Part shown: positions 9,435 through 22,081 of the stretch, in pieces
Layout of the letters: each line of letters begins with the position of its first letter
How positions within the stretch are numbered: the stretch's first letter is position 1
NCBI GenBank assembly: GCA_012270555.1
Contig: JAAXIC010000030.1
Coordinates: forward strand, 127,103-191,102
Origin: Chloroflexota bacterium
GTDB lineage: Bacteria > Chloroflexota > UBA11872 > VXOZ01
DNA length: 64,000 nucleotides
Direction of reading: 5' to 3'
Program-made: the position numbers and the translations under genes
The notes under the pieces: model-generated
What the model was told of the DNA's origin: nothing
What the model saw: the letters and a program-made list of their open reading frames with translations, nothing else
Database searches by the model: none

Positions 9435-10256
9435 TTATGGTTTCGTCCCCATACATCCGCCAAATGCAAGAGCTGCCATGCCGCCGGGGAGGTCTTTCCA
9501 CTCGTCAAGTTCGTTGCGCCACTCGTCGAATTGCTCACGCGTGGCCAGACCGTGCTTCGTTGCCGCATCCACGATCTCGGGGGCGATGAACCAGTCCTTC
9601 ACAAACTGAGAGAAGAACCCCACGTCTTCTGCTGTGCCAAACGAGTCAAAAGAAGCACTCCCGCGCACGTCAACAAATCCGGCCGCAAGGAAGTGCGCCC
9701 CTAACTCTTTGCCCATTTCCGGATGGCCGCCGTTGCCCGCCAACAGCTTGGCAAACGTGTTCCAGGCAGACCGCATCTCGTCCTCTCCCGGCTCGATGAA
9801 GGAAGAGGAGACGATGAGTTCGCGGCTGAAAATGAGGCCACCCGGCTTCAAAACGCGTCTTGCCTCGTTGAGCGCCGCCGCGGTATCCGGGACGTGCGTG
9901 AGCACGGTGTGGCAAAAGGCGACGTCAAAATAGTCGTCATCAAAGGGCATTTCGGTCACGTCCCCTACGTGAAACGTCGCGTTTGCGTGACCGCCGGCCT
10001 CGGCAGCGGACCGGGCGATGGCAATCTGGGACTCTTCCATGTCGATGCCGTGAAACTCGCCGGGCTCGACCGCCTTGGCGAGACCAACTGAAATCGTTCC
10101 CGGGCCACAACCGAAATCCAGAAGCCGCTGGCCCGGCGTGAGGTGGGGAAGAAGCCGCGCAGCGTTGGTTTGAGCACTGCGCCTATCTAGCATTTGTAAG
10201 AACTCTTCCCCATAGCCCATGGTGTAGGAAGATTCCGTCTGAGTTTGATCGGACAT
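9435..10256 (-). CDS. SAM-dependent methyltransferase (class I)
   Basis: LLDFGCGPGTISVGLAKAVEPGEFHGIDMEESQIAIA motif I and downstream motifs; start MSDQTQTESSYTMGYG at 10256. Confidence 0.85.
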   Translation of the reverse strand: MSDQTQTESSYTMGYGEEFLQMLDRRSAQTNAARLLPHLTPGQRLLDFGCGPGTISVGLAKAVEPGEFHGIDMEESQIAIARSAAEAGGHANATFHVGDVTEMPFDDDYFDVAFCHTVLTHVPDTAAALNEARRVLKPGGLIFSRELIVSSSFIEPGEDEMRSAWNTFAKLLAGNGGHPEMGKELGAHFLAAGFVDVRGSASFDSFGTAEDVGFFSQFVKDWFIAPEIVDAATKHGLATREQFDEWRNELDEWKDLPGGMAALAFGGCMGTKP

Positions 10257-10286
10257 TGCGCATACTCCTTTGTTGCATGTTTCAAG

Positions 10287-10331
10287 AGTGCAACACTGCA
10301 CTGTGATTAGAATAGGGTGCTCCTATTCTAA
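10287..10331. promoter_or_regulatory. Two adjacent inverted repeats upstream of the methyltransferase gene
   Basis: AGTGCA-ACAC-TGCACT (10287-10302) and TTAGAATAGG-GTGCT-CCTATTCTAA (10307-10331), both perfect. Confidence 0.45.
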
Positions 10332-10538
10332 GCCACGCCCTGCATGGCGTCCATGCGCACAAGCGGCATCTACAGGGATCGCTCTCAACCACGGCGGCTA
10401 CATTTGCGGTAGACTGAATCTAAGGGGCAGGCAGCACGTTTTGCCAACCCGTGAAGTGCTGCGTTGCCCCAACCAGCCGATTACAGCCCATACAGGCAGA
10501 CGCTTTGCGGGCGCAGAATCAGTGGATTGGAGGACTTC

Positions 10539-10973
10539 ATGCCACTAAATGTGTATCTAACATTCGAAGACAACTGCCGCGAAGCCTTCGATTTCTACCG
10601 ATCCGTCTTTGGCGGCGAGTATCTGATCGTTCAAACATTTGCCGACGGTCCGGGTGACATGGGAGTACCCGAGTCAGACGGTGACAGGATCATGCATGCA
10701 ACGATTTCACTCGGCGATAGCATCCTGATGGGCAGCGACACGCCTTCGAACTATCCCCAGGCGCTCACACCCGGCAACAATGTCTCACTCTCCTATACGC
10801 CCGCCAGCAGAGAAGAAACTGATGAAATATTCGGCAAACTCTCCGAAGGCGGGACGGTCAACATGCCGCTGGCAGATATGTTCTGGGGCGCTTACTTCGG
10901 GTCATGCACCGACAAGTTCGGCATCCACTGGCAGTTGAACTTCGAATTGCCCGGGGAGCAAGGGTCGGATTAG
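10539..10973 (+). CDS. VOC/PhnB-like glyoxalase-fold protein
   Basis: MPLNVYLTFEDNCREAFDFYRSVFGGEY...DKFGIHWQLNFE is PhnB-like; start at ATG 10539. Confidence 0.85.
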   Translation: MPLNVYLTFEDNCREAFDFYRSVFGGEYLIVQTFADGPGDMGVPESDGDRIMHATISLGDSILMGSDTPSNYPQALTPGNNVSLSYTPASREETDEIFGKLSEGGTVNMPLADMFWGAYFGSCTDKFGIHWQLNFELPGEQGSD

Positions 10974-11101
10974 TAGGCATTTGGGCAGTTTTTGACACCA
11001 TACCGCCCTATGCATATGACTGCCTGAGTATTCCCGCATCCACCCCATAGACCTTAAGGCTACTGACCGCATTCTGCGGAAGCGCATAGTGGATTTAGCC
11101 G

Positions 11102-13264
11102 ATGAAACGACCACCTCAATTAAGCCGTCGCGAATTGATCGTCAGCGGTGCTGCGCTCGGTTTGGCCGCCTGCGGCGGGCCGGCCCGCGGCCGCGACCCG
11201 CTAAAGTCTATCCAGCAGGGCTTGGCCGCGGCGCCATTGCCGCCGCCCTGGGTGCCAATGGTTGTGCGCGGCACGGCGATTGAAGTTGCCGGCCACCGCT
11301 ATCGCTTCGATGCCGGTCCGTTTCCAACCAGTCTAGAAGTCAACGGCCCCGAATTCCTCTTCGACGCTATCAATCTCGATATCCGCGTCCAGGACGAATT
11401 GCTTGTCTGGCAGCGCGCGCGCACGATCTCGGTGGACGCCGCGGAGGTAGAGTTGCTGGCGCGAGGCAACGCAGGTGATCTGATTGCGCAGACGCGTGTA
11501 ACCATCAGTTACGACGGCACGTGCCGCTTTCGCGTAAGCCTCATCCCACAAGGCATCGTTACCATTGACTCCATTTTGCTCGACGTGCCAATTCTCCGTG
11601 ACGAGACTACCCACTACGCGCATCACCTGTTGGGCGCTGCCACCCTCACCTACTCCTCACTGGAAATCGGCAGATTGATAGAGGGACGACAGGCCATTTG
11701 GGGAGGCGGCCGCATTCCCGATAACGGCTGGTCGGGGGAAATCACGCCGCTATTCTGGGTGGGAAATCCTGACCAGGGCATTGTCTGGTTCACTGAGCAA
11801 TTGGCTGACCAGCAGCGCCAGGAACCCGCAATCCAAATACAGTTGCGGCCGGTAGAGGGAGCCATGCGCCTTCTGGTGGACTTCATCACCGCGCCGCTCG
11901 ACATGCCCGACACGGTGCATCTCGATTTTGGCTTGCAGCCGACTCCCGTACGGCCACCTGAGAGCCGGAGAAGCGCCATCAAGCCTGCGCGCGCCGAGTG
12001 GTGGCCGGAAGACAGCCGCATGGTGACACAATTTCCCATGCGCACGACCGGCGATACGCGCAGCACGCTTGAGTCCCTGCGTGATCAAGGCACCCAGGCA
12101 ATCATCCTGGAAGAAGGCTGGTCGGACGTGCCGGGGTTTCCGCACTTCGCGAGCGCGAAGCATGAAGACGCGTTTCACGACCTGGTAGGCCTTACCCACG
12201 ACACCGGCCTGATGGTGATTCCCACCATTTCCGCCGATACACTTTCCTTCGATGCCCCCGGAGCAGCAGAGTTACTAACAGACATGCCGCGGCCCATCAA
12301 TACTGATGTAATTAACGTGTCGCGAGCACCTGCTAATCAGGTCTCGGCAATGTTTCACACAGAAGCTACGGCAGAGTATTTCGAACTGGCTGTGCGCGCA
12401 TTTGCCGAGGAGTTTCAAATAGACGGCGTGAATGTGCTCATCGGCGAGCCGACGGTACGGGAGATGCTCCAAAATGAACGCAGTGCAGGCGCCAGGGCTG
12501 CACTGGACATCCAGGGCCGGCGCGATCTCTTGCGGCGGCTTTACGCGCTCTTCCACGGCGGTCTGCGCGAGAGAGATGAAGACGGCATCGTGATAGCACA
12601 CTCGCCAATGCCCTGGAGCATGATTCACAGCTATGCAGATCTGCTGATAACAGGACTCAACGGCTACCGGTCTATTGCCGTTCGCGGTGTCAGTGACGAA
12701 GCGCTTGCCAAACGCTGGCAACCTGAGGAAGTACCCTACCTCTACGGCGACGTGACTCACAGGGTACCAACAGTCTTCCAAGTGCCTACGTCCGATACAC
12801 TCTTCAGCGTTGGTGCTGGGGGTTATGAGCGCGAAGAATTGACGACCGACCAAGAGCTTTTCGGATTGGCGGCGGTGCACAATACCTCACTGTGGCCGGA
12901 AGAATTAGCGCCTTTTGCTCCTTTCGCAGAGCTAGACCGCTTGGAAGAACTGCGCAAGAGCCTGGGCTTTGGCAATGCATCCTGGCATCCGTACTGGATA
13001 GTACAGGAACGCCTCGTAGTACAGCCACCCAGCACGTTGTACGGGTACTGGTACACGGGTTCAGGGTCTATGCTCTTGCTTCTGCTCAACGGGGCCGAAT
13101 ATGATCAGGACATCTTGGTCGAGGTGGCCGCAGCGTCCAACGGCGACGCGAGGCTGCTCGCGGAAGAAGTTTGGCAAGGTCTACCCGCCCGTACCCGCGA
13201 CAACCTGATCATTACCACGCTGGCGCCCTCGCAGTTTGCAGTGTTGCGCATCGAAGCGGGTTAG
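11102..13264 (+). CDS. Putative secreted glycoside-hydrolase-like lipoprotein (DUF6067-like)
   Basis: Signal SRRELIVSGAALGLAACGG (lipobox); two-part architecture with beta-rich N-half and TIM-barrel-like C-half. Confidence 0.55.
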   Translation: MKRPPQLSRRELIVSGAALGLAACGGPARGRDPLKSIQQGLAAAPLPPPWVPMVVRGTAIEVAGHRYRFDAGPFPTSLEVNGPEFLFDAINLDIRVQDELLVWQRARTISVDAAEVELLARGNAGDLIAQTRVTISYDGTCRFRVSLIPQGIVTIDSILLDVPILRDETTHYAHHLLGAATLTYSSLEIGRLIEGRQAIWGGGRIPDNGWSGEITPLFWVGNPDQGIVWFTEQLADQQRQEPAIQIQLRPVEGAMRLLVDFITAPLDMPDTVHLDFGLQPTPVRPPESRRSAIKPARAEWWPEDSRMVTQFPMRTTGDTRSTLESLRDQGTQAIILEEGWSDVPGFPHFASAKHEDAFHDLVGLTHDTGLMVIPTISADTLSFDAPGAAELLTDMPRPINTDVINVSRAPANQVSAMFHTEATAEYFELAVRAFAEEFQIDGVNVLIGEPTVREMLQNERSAGARAALDIQGRRDLLRRLYALFHGGLRERDEDGIVIAHSPMPWSMIHSYADLLITGLNGYRSIAVRGVSDEALAKRWQPEEVPYLYGDVTHRVPTVFQVPTSDTLFSVGAGGYEREELTTDQELFGLAAVHNTSLWPEELAPFAPFAELDRLEELRKSLGFGNASWHPYWIVQERLVVQPPSTLYGYWYTGSGSMLLLLLNGAEYDQDILVEVAAASNGDARLLAEEVWQGLPARTRDNLIITTLAPSQFAVLRIEAG

Positions 13265-13392
13265 CTGGCGCTGCCGCGCATAATCGCTTCCGGCCAAGCA
13301 CCCGGCTCTCGGTCTCAGCCAAGCAATCAAGCCAGAGCAAGCGCTAAGACGTACACCATCGAACAGCCGCAGCCACAAGGGCTGACGGCGGT

Positions 13393-14172
13393 CTAGCGCC
13401 CCAAGCTCGCAGCGTGAGCGGCGCGGGTCTGGTTTGCGAGGGATACAAAGTCATCCGCGATCAGGCTCGCTCCGCCCACCAGTCCGCCGTCGACTTCCGG
13501 CTGTGCGATGATGTCAGGCCAAACACCGGGATTGATGCTGCCGCCATACAGGATGCGGATGGCCGCAGCCGTTGGCGTACCGCACTCACGGCTAATCACT
13601 TCGCGCACGAGACCACTCGTGTCGTTCGCTTCTGCCGGCGATGCGGCGCGGCCGGTGCCAATGGCCCACACCGGCTCATACGCCACGATTGCCGCCGCGG
13701 CCTGTTGAGCGGATAGCCCTGCAAGCGCCTGCGTGGCTTGGCGATCCAGCACTTCCTGAGTCTTTCCCGCGCGGTTCTCGTCGTCGGTCTCACCCACGCA
13801 GACGATAGGGGTCAGCCCGTGCGCGATCGCCGCCACGACTTTATGGTTAACCATGGTGTCAGTTTCGCCAAAGTGGCTCCGCCGTTCAGAGTGGCCGATG
13901 ATCACATGGGTGCAAAGATCCTGCACCATCCGCGGCGATACTTCACCCGTATACGCACCCTCGACTTCCCAATGCATGTTCTGCGCACCCACGGCGATTG
14001 TGGTCTCCTGCACGGCATCCCGCACCCCAGCAAGCGCAAGGAACGGCGGACAAATAATCACGTCGATTTCCTCCAGCGCGCGCAGTCCCTCTCTCATGTC
14101 GCTTGCGAGCGCGACGGCTTGAGGAAGGGTCTTGTTCATCTTCCAGTTTCCGGCAATGACAAACTTTCGCAT
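13393..14172 (-). CDS. tpiA: Triosephosphate isomerase
   Basis: [59 protein letters not shown]. Confidence 0.97.
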   Translation of the reverse strand: MRKFVIAGNWKMNKTLPQAVALASDMREGLRALEEIDVIICPPFLALAGVRDAVQETTIAVGAQNMHWEVEGAYTGEVSPRMVQDLCTHVIIGHSERRSHFGETDTMVNHKVVAAIAHGLTPIVCVGETDDENRAGKTQEVLDRQATQALAGLSAQQAAAAIVAYEPVWAIGTGRAASPAEANDTSGLVREVISRECGTPTAAAIRILYGGSINPGVWPDIIAQPEVDGGLVGGASLIADDFVSLANQTRAAHAASLGR

Positions 14173-14459
14173 ATTTTCCTCTGTCCTTACACTCAGTTTT
14201 GCCGAGCTTGGCTGATAGGCAGCCTATCCTTTTGCCGCAACATCGACAATCCCACCGACGCTCCGCTCGGCCCAGCCTATGCAAACACGAGACAACGAGT
14301 TCATGCTATAGTATGAACGTACTTTACCCATGTCTTCTTACATGTACTAAGCAATCTCACTGAACGTCACCAAGCCGACCCGCCCTCACGCCCTCTCTCC
14401 AGACCGAGACAGACACGCAAAGCTCGCGTAAGCGTCCTACGGCTTCGACTTCTGATACC

Positions 14460-15656
14460 GTGAATGTGATGCCACAGCGCAGAATCTATCTGGACTATGC
14501 CGCCACGAGCCCGCTTGATCCGCGCGTCGTGGAGGCAATGCTCCCGTACCTTACCGACGTCTATGGCAACCCTTCCAGCCTGCATGCGACCGGACGGCGC
14601 GCCCGGCGCGCGCTAGAGGACGCCCGAGAGCAAATCGCGTCCACGCTGGCGTGTCAACCCACCGAGATTCTCTTTACAAGCGGCGGCACCGAGAGTGACA
14701 ATTGCGCCGTACTCGGCATTGCCCGCGCGCAACGCGCCGCCGGACGGGGCAACCACGTCATCACCAGCCAGATCGAGCACCACGCTGTGCTCCATGCGTG
14801 CGCCCAGCTTGAAGCGGAAGGCTTCCGCGTCACGTATCTGCCAGTTGACGCGTACGGCCTGGTGGACCCGCACGCCGTGGCAGCGGCTCTTTCAGACAAC
14901 ACAGTACTCGTCTCCATTATGGCGGTTAACAACGAAATCGGCACCGTCGAGCCTGTCCCGGAGATCGCGTCAATTTGCCGGAGTCGTGACGTTCCAATGC
15001 ACACCGACGCGGTCCAAGCCATGGGCAATCTTGAGGTAAGCGTTGCCACTTGGGGCGTGGATGCGCTCTCGCTCACGGCCCACAAGTGCTATGGGCCGAA
15101 GGGTGTCGGGTTGCTCGTCTTGCGCCAGGGCCTACCGTTTCAACCACTGATGGCGGGCGGCGGGCAGGAACGTGAGCAACGGCCCGGTACTGAGAACGTC
15201 GCCGCAATTGTCGGCATGGCGGCAGCGCTCCACATCGCCCATGAAGAGCGCGCCGATCGCGTCGCGCATGCCCAAGCGCTGCGCGAGCGGCTGGAGCAAG
15301 GTATCGAGACCCGTCTACCCTGGGCGCAGAAAAACGGACACCCTACCCGGCGGGTCGCGAACATTTCCAACGTTTCGTTTCCCGGTGTCTCGAACGAGAT
15401 TCTCCTTCTGCGCCTGGACTTGGCCGGCATGGATGTCTCCAACGGCGCGGCGTGTACGTCCGGCACCGTCGAACCCTCACACGTGCTGCGCGCACTCGGC
15501 AAGTCGGATGAAGTGGCGGCCAGCGCACTCCGCTTCAGCCTGGGCAAAGACACCTCCCATGCGGACATCGCTGCTGCGCTTGAGATCTTGGAGAGTACCG
15601 TCCCTGCCTTGCGCGCAGAAACAGCCGTCACTTTTGAAAGCAGCGGCTTGTCTTGA
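14460..15656 (+). CDS. Cysteine desulfurase (NifS/IscS family)
   Basis: IYLDYAATSPLDPRVVEAMLPYLTDVYGNPSSLH, FTSGGTESDN, SLTAHKCYGPKG, SNGAACTSGTVEPSHVL. Confidence 0.95.
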   Translation: MNVMPQRRIYLDYAATSPLDPRVVEAMLPYLTDVYGNPSSLHATGRRARRALEDAREQIASTLACQPTEILFTSGGTESDNCAVLGIARAQRAAGRGNHVITSQIEHHAVLHACAQLEAEGFRVTYLPVDAYGLVDPHAVAAALSDNTVLVSIMAVNNEIGTVEPVPEIASICRSRDVPMHTDAVQAMGNLEVSVATWGVDALSLTAHKCYGPKGVGLLVLRQGLPFQPLMAGGGQEREQRPGTENVAAIVGMAAALHIAHEERADRVAHAQALRERLEQGIETRLPWAQKNGHPTRRVANISNVSFPGVSNEILLLRLDLAGMDVSNGAACTSGTVEPSHVLRALGKSDEVAASALRFSLGKDTSHADIAAALEILESTVPALRAETAVTFESSGLS

Positions 15657-15737
15657 ATTAACCAGCGACGTGCTTGGCGGTAGCCAACGTCTGCGTCTCA
15701 CCGCCAATGACGCTAGATTCTGCCGGTTGACCCTACG

Positions 15738-16043
15738 ATGAACTTGCTTGACGTTGAGATCTTTTCGCACACACTCGGCGACTATCTCGCCCTCGTGCCG
15801 CCAGTGGTGGCTCTTGGCTTCTTGTTAGGAAGCCTCGAGTCGACTGCCTACCATGTCTTCTTTGGGCGGGGCGACCGCACGACGTTCTGGTACTTGGGAA
15901 TTGGGCTTGCGGGATTCTGGTTGGGTCATCTCGCAGCGGAATACATAGGAGCCATCTTTCCACCGGTGGGGCTGCTCCACGCGGCGGAAGCTTCGGCCGC
16001 ATGTATTACGCTGCTGTATATTGCGGATTACGTGCGCAGTTGA
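15738..16043 (+). CDS. Small hypothetical membrane protein
   Basis: 101-aa ORF with three hydrophobic segments. Confidence 0.5.
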   Translation: MNLLDVEIFSHTLGDYLALVPPVVALGFLLGSLESTAYHVFFGRGDRTTFWYLGIGLAGFWLGHLAAEYIGAIFPPVGLLHAAEASAACITLLYIADYVRS

Positions 16044-16111
16044 TACAATTTAAGTATAGAGAGCTAGTTTTAGGGCCTTTGTAGGCACATTTGAGCACAG
16101 GAAGGCAAGGA

Positions 16112-16444
16112 ATGCCCAAGAATACGGGAAGTTTCATATTCGGCTTGACGTTTGGCGCGCTGTGCGGTGTGGTCATGGCACTGCTGCTGACGCCCCAGAG
16201 CGGGGAAGAGACCCGCGAACTCCTTGGCAAGAAGACGGATGACCTCAAGCGAGGCGCTGAAGACGCGGTTGGGCGCGCGCGTGAGAGCACTGCGGGCTTC
16301 GTGGAGCGCGGCCGCAGTATCGCCGAAGACGCGCAAACGCGGCTGCACGGACTGCACGCCACCGAGCAACCCGAGCCAGAGCCGCTGCCGGAGCCGCAAC
16401 CGGAGTTGCAGCCGGAACGAGCGGAGAGCCAGGTCCAAGTCTGA
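16112..16444 (+). CDS. YtxH-domain protein
   Basis: GSFIFGLTFGALCGVVMALLLTPQSGEETRELLGKKTDDL is a classic YtxH N-terminus; C-terminal EP/QP repeats. Confidence 0.8.
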   Translation: MPKNTGSFIFGLTFGALCGVVMALLLTPQSGEETRELLGKKTDDLKRGAEDAVGRARESTAGFVERGRSIAEDAQTRLHGLHATEQPEPEPLPEPQPELQPERAESQVQV

Positions 16445-16473
16445 TCAGTCCTGCAGCAGCACGACGGTAGTCG

Positions 16474-16491
16474 CTCGAGGCTAGCCTCGAG
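16474..16491. repeat. 18-bp perfect palindrome CTCGAGGCTAGCCTCGAG
   Basis: Read directly from the sequence. Confidence 0.7.
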
Positions 16492-16578
16492 GCACGTCGC
16501 TCATTATGTAGCTTGGGACAGGCCGATCGGCAAAGACAAACGGGGAGGGGCCGTATCCTAAAGCAATTGCCTCCCCAA

Positions 16579-16612
16579 ACCTTCCCGTGCCCACACGGGA
16601 AGGTGTTTTGTT
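16579..16612 (+). terminator. Rho-independent terminator after the ytxH-like gene
   Basis: ACCTTCCCGTG-CCCA-CACGGGAAGGT followed by GTTTTGTTT. Confidence 0.85.
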
Positions 16613-16645
16613 TAATCTTGGTGTAGCCACGCCTTCTGCGCCGGG

Positions 16646-17653
16646 ATGTCAGCACGCAGGTGGCCTTGCTACAGTCCGTTTTCGACCGAGAGGAAAGAGC
16701 AGCGTGAGCAATTGGCAGTGAGATCATCCAGTACGCAAAAAGAGAAAGAGCTCCAGTCTGATGGGGATGCAAGCGACCTGATGAGGACGCAAGCGACGGC
16801 CAGAGTCGGCATCGTCGGCGGCACGGGCTTTGCCGACATCGAAGGTTTGCAAGACCGTCGGGACGTGCACATTGCCACCCCGTTCGGACCGCCGAGCGAT
16901 GCGTATACGTTGGGCACGTTGCACGGCGTCCCTCTGGCTTTCTTGCCCCGGCATGGCCGCGGACATTACATCCAACCCAGTGACCTGAATGCCCACGCCA
17001 ATATCTTTGGGTTCAAACGCCTCGGCGTCGAGTTCCTCATTTCGATTTCCGCGTGCGGCTCACTGCGTCAAGAACTCGCCCCCCAGCACATACTGGTGCC
17101 GGATCAACTGTACGATCACACGAAACGACGTGTGAGTACGTTCTTTGGCGACGGCATCGTGGCCCACGTCGGCTTTGCCCAACCGTTCTGCCCGGTGCTC
17201 AGCAGCACGCTCTTTGAGACCGGCCAAGCGCTCGGCATCGCAATGCACAGCGGCGGCACGTACATCTGCATTGAGGGCCCGCAGTTCTCAACAAAGGCCG
17301 AGTCAGAAGTCTACCGCAGTTGGGGTATGGATGTGATCGGTATGACGGCGGTGCCGGAAGCCAAGCTGGCGCGGGAGGCGGAAATCTGTTACGCCACGCT
17401 CGCCTGTGTCACGGACTACGACGTGTGGCACGAAACAGCCGGCGAGGTTACGGTAGAGATGGTAATTGAAAACCTGCAACAGAATGTCGATCACGCCAAG
17501 GAGATCGTGCGGCGCGCCATCACCGCGCTGCCGGATGAGCGCAGCGCCTGTCAATGTCCTGAGGCGCTTGCCAACGCCATCATCACCGCGCCGGACAGCA
17601 TTCCGGCCGCCCAGCGTGCTACGCTAGATCTGATTGTCGGCAAATACATCTAG
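16646..17653 (+). CDS. mtnP: S-methyl-5'-thioadenosine phosphorylase (MTAP)
   Basis: ARVGIVGGTGFADIEGL, FLPRHGRGHYIQPSDLNAHANIFGFKRLGVE, GTYICIEGPQFSTKAESEVYRSWGMDVIGMTAVPEAKLAREAEICYA. True start probably MRTQATARVG near 16781. Confidence 0.92.
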   Translation: MSARRWPCYSPFSTERKEQREQLAVRSSSTQKEKELQSDGDASDLMRTQATARVGIVGGTGFADIEGLQDRRDVHIATPFGPPSDAYTLGTLHGVPLAFLPRHGRGHYIQPSDLNAHANIFGFKRLGVEFLISISACGSLRQELAPQHILVPDQLYDHTKRRVSTFFGDGIVAHVGFAQPFCPVLSSTLFETGQALGIAMHSGGTYICIEGPQFSTKAESEVYRSWGMDVIGMTAVPEAKLAREAEICYATLACVTDYDVWHETAGEVTVEMVIENLQQNVDHAKEIVRRAITALPDERSACQCPEALANAIITAPDSIPAAQRATLDLIVGKYI

Positions 17654-17791
17654 AACCGAGAGAGACAAACGGATATATCCTAAAGCCATGAACGATACCG
17701 CTGTGTGGCTGCCATACACCTCTCTTCCTTGGTGGAAGCCACTGCAAAACTCTGCCAAGCAGTTGGACTTGAACTGGATCGGCACCGATTT

Positions 17792-17825
17792 CCCCTCACC
17801 CCGGCCCTCTCCCCAGGGAGAGGGA
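17792..17825. repeat. Dispersed intergenic repeat (CCCCTCACCCCGGCCCTCTCCCC.GGGAGAGGG type)
   Basis: Same sequence type recurs inverted at 43061-43100. Confidence 0.7.
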
Positions 17826-17892
17826 GTTATTCTTGCCTGCCAGCAGCACAGGTTGCGTGAGTATCACCTTAGTGGAGGCACGTAGCAGCGAC

Positions 17893-20101
<2,209 letters not shown>

Positions 20102-20172
20102 CAATTGCGGCTACGCGCCAGCACGGCGTAGCAATCAACCGATCAGGAACGTGAGGACAGAAGGAGACAACC

Positions 20173-21354
20173 ATGAGTCTGGGCATTGGCTCATCAGCAA
20201 AGGTTCTATTCACATCGGAGTCAGTGACGGAGGGGCACCCCGACAAGATGTGCGACGCGATCTCGGACGCGGTGCTGGATGCTTTCATCGGCCAAGATTC
20301 CGAAGCGAGAGTTGCGTGCGAAACGGCAACCACAGCAGATTTGATTGTGGTGCTCGGTGAAATTACGGCCAAGGCTAACGTGGAAATTGCCAAGGTAGCC
20401 CGCGCTGTTGCCGGAGAAATCGGCTACACCTCGAGCGACTATGGCTTAGACAACGAAAAGTGCACAGTGACAGTTTCAGTAAGAGAACAGTCATCTGACA
20501 TTGCACTAGGGGTGGATAAAGCCGGCGCCGGGGACCAGGGCATGATGATCGGCTACGCGAGCAATGAGACGCCTGAATTGATGCCCGCGCCCATTATGTG
20601 GGCTCACAATCTTACCCGAAAACTCGCAGCGCTCCGCAAAGACGGAGCGCTTTCGTATCTCCGCCCCGATGGCAAGTCGCAAGTCACAGTCGAGTACAGT
20701 TATGGCAAACCGGTGCGCGTTGATACTGTCGTGCTAGCCGCGCAACACGATCCGGACGTCGATCAGGTGACTATTCGACACGATCTCATTGAACAGTGCG
20801 CACGGGCCGTAATACCAAGCGCATTGCTCGACGAGAGTACCCGCTTCCTGATCAACCCGACGGGCAGATTCGTCACCGGCGGCCCCGAAGGTGATGCCGG
20901 CCTGACAGGTCGCAAGATCATCGTCGATACGTACGGCGGTATGGCACGCCACGGCGGCGGCGCCTTTTCCGGCAAAGACCCCACCAAGGTGGACCGCTCC
21001 GCCGCCTATGCCACGCGCTACGTGGCTAAGAATATCGTCGCGGCCGGCTTGGCAGACCGTTGTGAGATTCAGATCGCTTACGCCATCGGCACGGCGGATC
21101 CCGTTTCCACCATGGTAGAAACCTTCGGCACGGGAAGGATCTCTGAAGACGAATTAGTCACCCTAATTCGCGATCACTTCGACCTGCGGCCAGCCGCTAT
21201 AATTAGCGATCTCGACCTGCGGCGTCCCATATACCGACAGACCGCTGCCTACGGCCACTTTGGCCGTTCCGACATCGATGCGCCGTGGGAGAGGACGGAC
21301 AGAGCGGAAGAGTTGCGCAGCGCAGCCGGAAACCTCTCCGGGGCCGCCACCTGA
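20173..21354 (+). CDS. metK: S-adenosylmethionine synthetase
   Basis: [83 protein letters not shown]. Confidence 0.97.
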   Translation: MSLGIGSSAKVLFTSESVTEGHPDKMCDAISDAVLDAFIGQDSEARVACETATTADLIVVLGEITAKANVEIAKVARAVAGEIGYTSSDYGLDNEKCTVTVSVREQSSDIALGVDKAGAGDQGMMIGYASNETPELMPAPIMWAHNLTRKLAALRKDGALSYLRPDGKSQVTVEYSYGKPVRVDTVVLAAQHDPDVDQVTIRHDLIEQCARAVIPSALLDESTRFLINPTGRFVTGGPEGDAGLTGRKIIVDTYGGMARHGGGAFSGKDPTKVDRSAAYATRYVAKNIVAAGLADRCEIQIAYAIGTADPVSTMVETFGTGRISEDELVTLIRDHFDLRPAAIISDLDLRRPIYRQTAAYGHFGRSDIDAPWERTDRAEELRSAAGNLSGAAT

Positions 21355-21420
21355 TCTCTCTATAAGGGTACTAATTCCTCGTTAAGTCCGTCAGGACGAT
21401 GTCTTGCGGGTGCGGCATGC

Positions 21421-22023
21421 CTACTCTTCTTCTTGACGGGACTGGTGCCAAACGTGGAAGACGCGCTGAGCGGTCGTGAACAGGGTGAGTACAGCCAGCA
21501 GCCAGATGACGATTTTCAGAACAATAACCATTTCCACGGGGAACAGCAGCGCCACGCCGAGCGCGATGACGCGCTCAGGGCGTTGAAACCAGCCCACGGT
21601 GCACGACAGGTCCAGCCCCTCCGCCCGGGCGCGGGTGTAACTCACCATCTGTGACCCAATGAGCATGAGCACCGCGGCCAGCACGGTAAGATCGTCTTGC
21701 CGGCCCAGAAAGTAACCGATCAACCCGAAACACACCGCAGCTTCCGCAAGCCTGTCCAGGGTAGAGTCGAAGAACGCCCCAAAGGTAGTGCCTCCGTCGC
21801 TCACCCGGGCCAGTGCGCCATCCAACATGTCGAAAGCGCTCGCAACGAGCACCAGGATCGCCCCCCACGGCCAAGCACCTTGCCAGACTGCCGCGGCCGC
21901 CACCAGGCTGAGAAGGAAGCCAACGGTCGTAACTGTGTTCGGCTGCACCCCAAGCCGGGCCAACGGACGCACCAATGCTTCCATGGCCGTTTGCGCCCAG
22001 GCGCGGACGCCGGGATGAATCAT
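21421..22023 (-). CDS. CDP-alcohol phosphatidyltransferase (PgsA-like)
   Basis: DMLDGALARVSDGGTTFGAFFDSTLD matches DxxDGxxAR...GxxxDxxxD; start MIHPGVRAWAQ at 22023. Confidence 0.88.
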   Translation of the reverse strand: MIHPGVRAWAQTAMEALVRPLARLGVQPNTVTTVGFLLSLVAAAAVWQGAWPWGAILVLVASAFDMLDGALARVSDGGTTFGAFFDSTLDRLAEAAVCFGLIGYFLGRQDDLTVLAAVLMLIGSQMVSYTRARAEGLDLSCTVGWFQRPERVIALGVALLFPVEMVIVLKIVIWLLAVLTLFTTAQRVFHVWHQSRQEEE

Positions 22024-22081
22024 GACGTGTCTCTCTTCGCTAGCGTGCGCCGCATGCCCACGCGCCGACTGCACTCTAAGC

